NCBI GenBank assembly: GCA_022781015.1
Contig: JALEUF010000151.1
Location: 1 to 15,027, forward strand
DNA: 15,027 nt
DNA from: Caryophanales bacterium
GTDB lineage: Bacteria > Bacillota_I > Bacilli_A > RFN20 > CAG-826
Reading direction: 5' to 3'
The notes under the pieces are model-generated. The model did no database searches. It had not been told where the DNA came from and worked only from the letters and a program-made list of their open reading frames with translations. The number at the start of each line of letters is the position of its first letter. The stretch's first letter is position 1. Positions 14,137 through 15,027 of the stretch are shown here, one piece after another. The translations under genes and the position numbers were made by a program.

Positions 14137-15027
14137 TGAATATTACTAGAAATAAAAAACTAATCATTATCGGATTAGTCTCAGCATCATTAATCGCAGG
14201 AACTGCCTTATTAGTCAATAAAGGTGCAGCTTTCTATACCGTCCAGGCTGGAGATGCCCATACTCCAAGCTGTATCTTCAATCATTATGACAAGGTGGAT
14301 GCAACTTATAACAAACACGGTTCAAAAGAGTTCTGGGCTTGTTGCAATCATCCAGGGAAACATCTATTCACTGCCCCAGAAGTTGGCACGGTAGTGGATA
14401 AAGGCCCGTTAGATGGACTTTACTTTGATGAACTTGTCTTAGGTGATGATCGTTATATCCCATCTTTATATGAAGATATGGATGTGCTTTATGACACGAA
14501 GGCAAATTATTATGTTCCTAATAATTATGGAATTGCAGACTTCAACCATTACACAGGCCAAAAAGATGATGTTTATGGCGATTACGTTAGAATGGATATT
14601 AATAAAGCCGAAGGAGATGCCGTCTGGCTTAGGCCTGCTTTAACTGACTCGCTAAAGAATTATTCTTCTGTCATTTTCTATATAAAATCCAATCAAAAGA
14701 TTACTAATTTTGGGGTTGGTGCAAAAGATGATTATGGTGTTGCTGGCGGTAAAATTGTTCTTGAAGAAAATACTTGGACAAAAATTGAGGTTCCAGTTAG
14801 CGAAACAATTTCAACAGTAGAAAATGTTTCATTTGGCTCTTGGGGCAAAAAAACTAATCTAGTTTGGTCAATTACTTCTATGTATGGAGTAAAAAAGACA
14901 ATTAATCAAGAAACTGTTTTCGATGTTTCTAAAGAAATGAATACCTATGTTCAGCAAAACTATTCTTCTCCAGCAGAAAAATGTGAAATTACTAAAAAAG
15001 TTGATCCAAAAATAGGCACATATTCCC
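14136..15027 (+). CDS. Secreted or membrane-anchored surface protein, 3' end outside the window
   Basis: Reading from ATG 14136, the frame stays open for 297 codons to the window edge. The N-terminus NITRNKKLIIIGLVSASLIAGTALLVNKGAAF is a signal peptide or anchor (hydrophobic about residues 9-27). Residues 42-80 form a Cys/His-rich segment with C46, H50, C69, C70, H72 and H76, spelled around KHGSKEFWACCNHPGKHLFT. It resembles the short repeat common in Firmicutes surface proteins, with an ATCxxxG-x-K-x-YYxC-x-CGKxF pattern. Residues about 85-235 (LYFDELVLGDDRYIP through ENVSFGSWGKKTN) are Gly/Asp/Tyr-rich beta sequence like a carbohydrate-binding domain, including a DAVWLRPAL strand. Its role is inferred as glycan binding or degradation. 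Any catalytic domain would lie beyond the window. Confidence 0.75.
   Translation, partial: MNITRNKKLIIIGLVSASLIAGTALLVNKGAAFYTVQAGDAHTPSCIFNHYDKVDATYNKHGSKEFWACCNHPGKHLFTAPEVGTVVDKGPLDGLYFDELVLGDDRYIPSLYEDMDVLYDTKANYYVPNNYGIADFNHYTGQKDDVYGDYVRMDINKAEGDAVWLRPALTDSLKNYSSVIFYIKSNQKITNFGVGAKDDYGVAGGKIVLEENTWTKIEVPVSETISTVENVSFGSWGKKTNLVWSITSMYGVKKTINQETVFDVSKEMNTYVQQNYSSPAEKCEITKKVDPKIGTYS

Noticed and set aside
14443..14643. Short ORF within the last gene
   Set aside because: It is an out-of-frame shadow of the open frame starting at 14136, with low-complexity Met/Ile/Thr composition.
1..15027. Mycoplasma-type genetic code (TGA as Trp)
   Set aside because: Trp is TGG throughout about 12 kb of coding sequence, no gene has an internal TGA, and TGA 6242-6244 ends the MalF-type permease at an overlap with the next gene.

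Overview
The window looks like a low-GC Gram-positive genome of the Bacilli/Erysipelotrichia/Mollicutes-relative kind. The evidence is strongly AT-rich codons, AGGAGG-type ribosome binding sites, LSGC/LTSC lipoboxes and Firmicutes-style surface and transporter families. Tryptophan is encoded by TGG, no gene contains an internal TGA, and TGA ends one gene, so the standard bacterial code fits rather than the Mycoplasma code. The taxonomic placement is inference.

Left part (1-3428): an AEC-family membrane transporter (137-1195); a single-gene AAA-type ATPase with a C-terminal winged-helix-like region (1378-2421), preceded by seven phased copies of GTTCTAAA; and a divergent pRiA4b ORF-3-like protein (2533-3141). 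The 3' continuation of this last gene appears cut off by an amber codon and a one-base frameshift (3142-3428).

Right part (3441-15027): one coherent carbohydrate locus. A PocR/AraC-type regulator runs leftward (4277-3441). From its divergent promoter region, which holds a 17-bp perfect palindrome and a cre-like site, a tightly packed rightward operon starts at 4393 and is still open at the window end. In order it encodes a MalG-type permease, a MalF-type permease, a large signal-peptide/TM-anchored protein with three predicted lectin-like beta-sandwich domains, a lipoprotein with a predicted TIM-barrel glycosidase fold, a solute-binding lipoprotein, an MsmX/MalK-like ATPase carrying a roughly 150-residue charged helical insertion, a cytoplasmic protein that looks like a paralogue of the lipoprotein glycosidase, and the first 297 codons of another secreted protein with a Cys/His-rich motif and a possible carbohydrate-binding domain. 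Gene junctions overlap or nearly touch throughout.

Inferred working model: the anchored three-domain protein and the partial secreted protein bind a glycan at the surface, the lipoprotein enzyme trims it, the binding protein, two permeases and ATPase import the product, and the cytoplasmic paralogue processes it further. The substrate cannot be read from the sequence. No tRNA, rRNA, CRISPR array, insertion sequence or integrase was seen, and no gene-free stretch exceeds about 180 bases.
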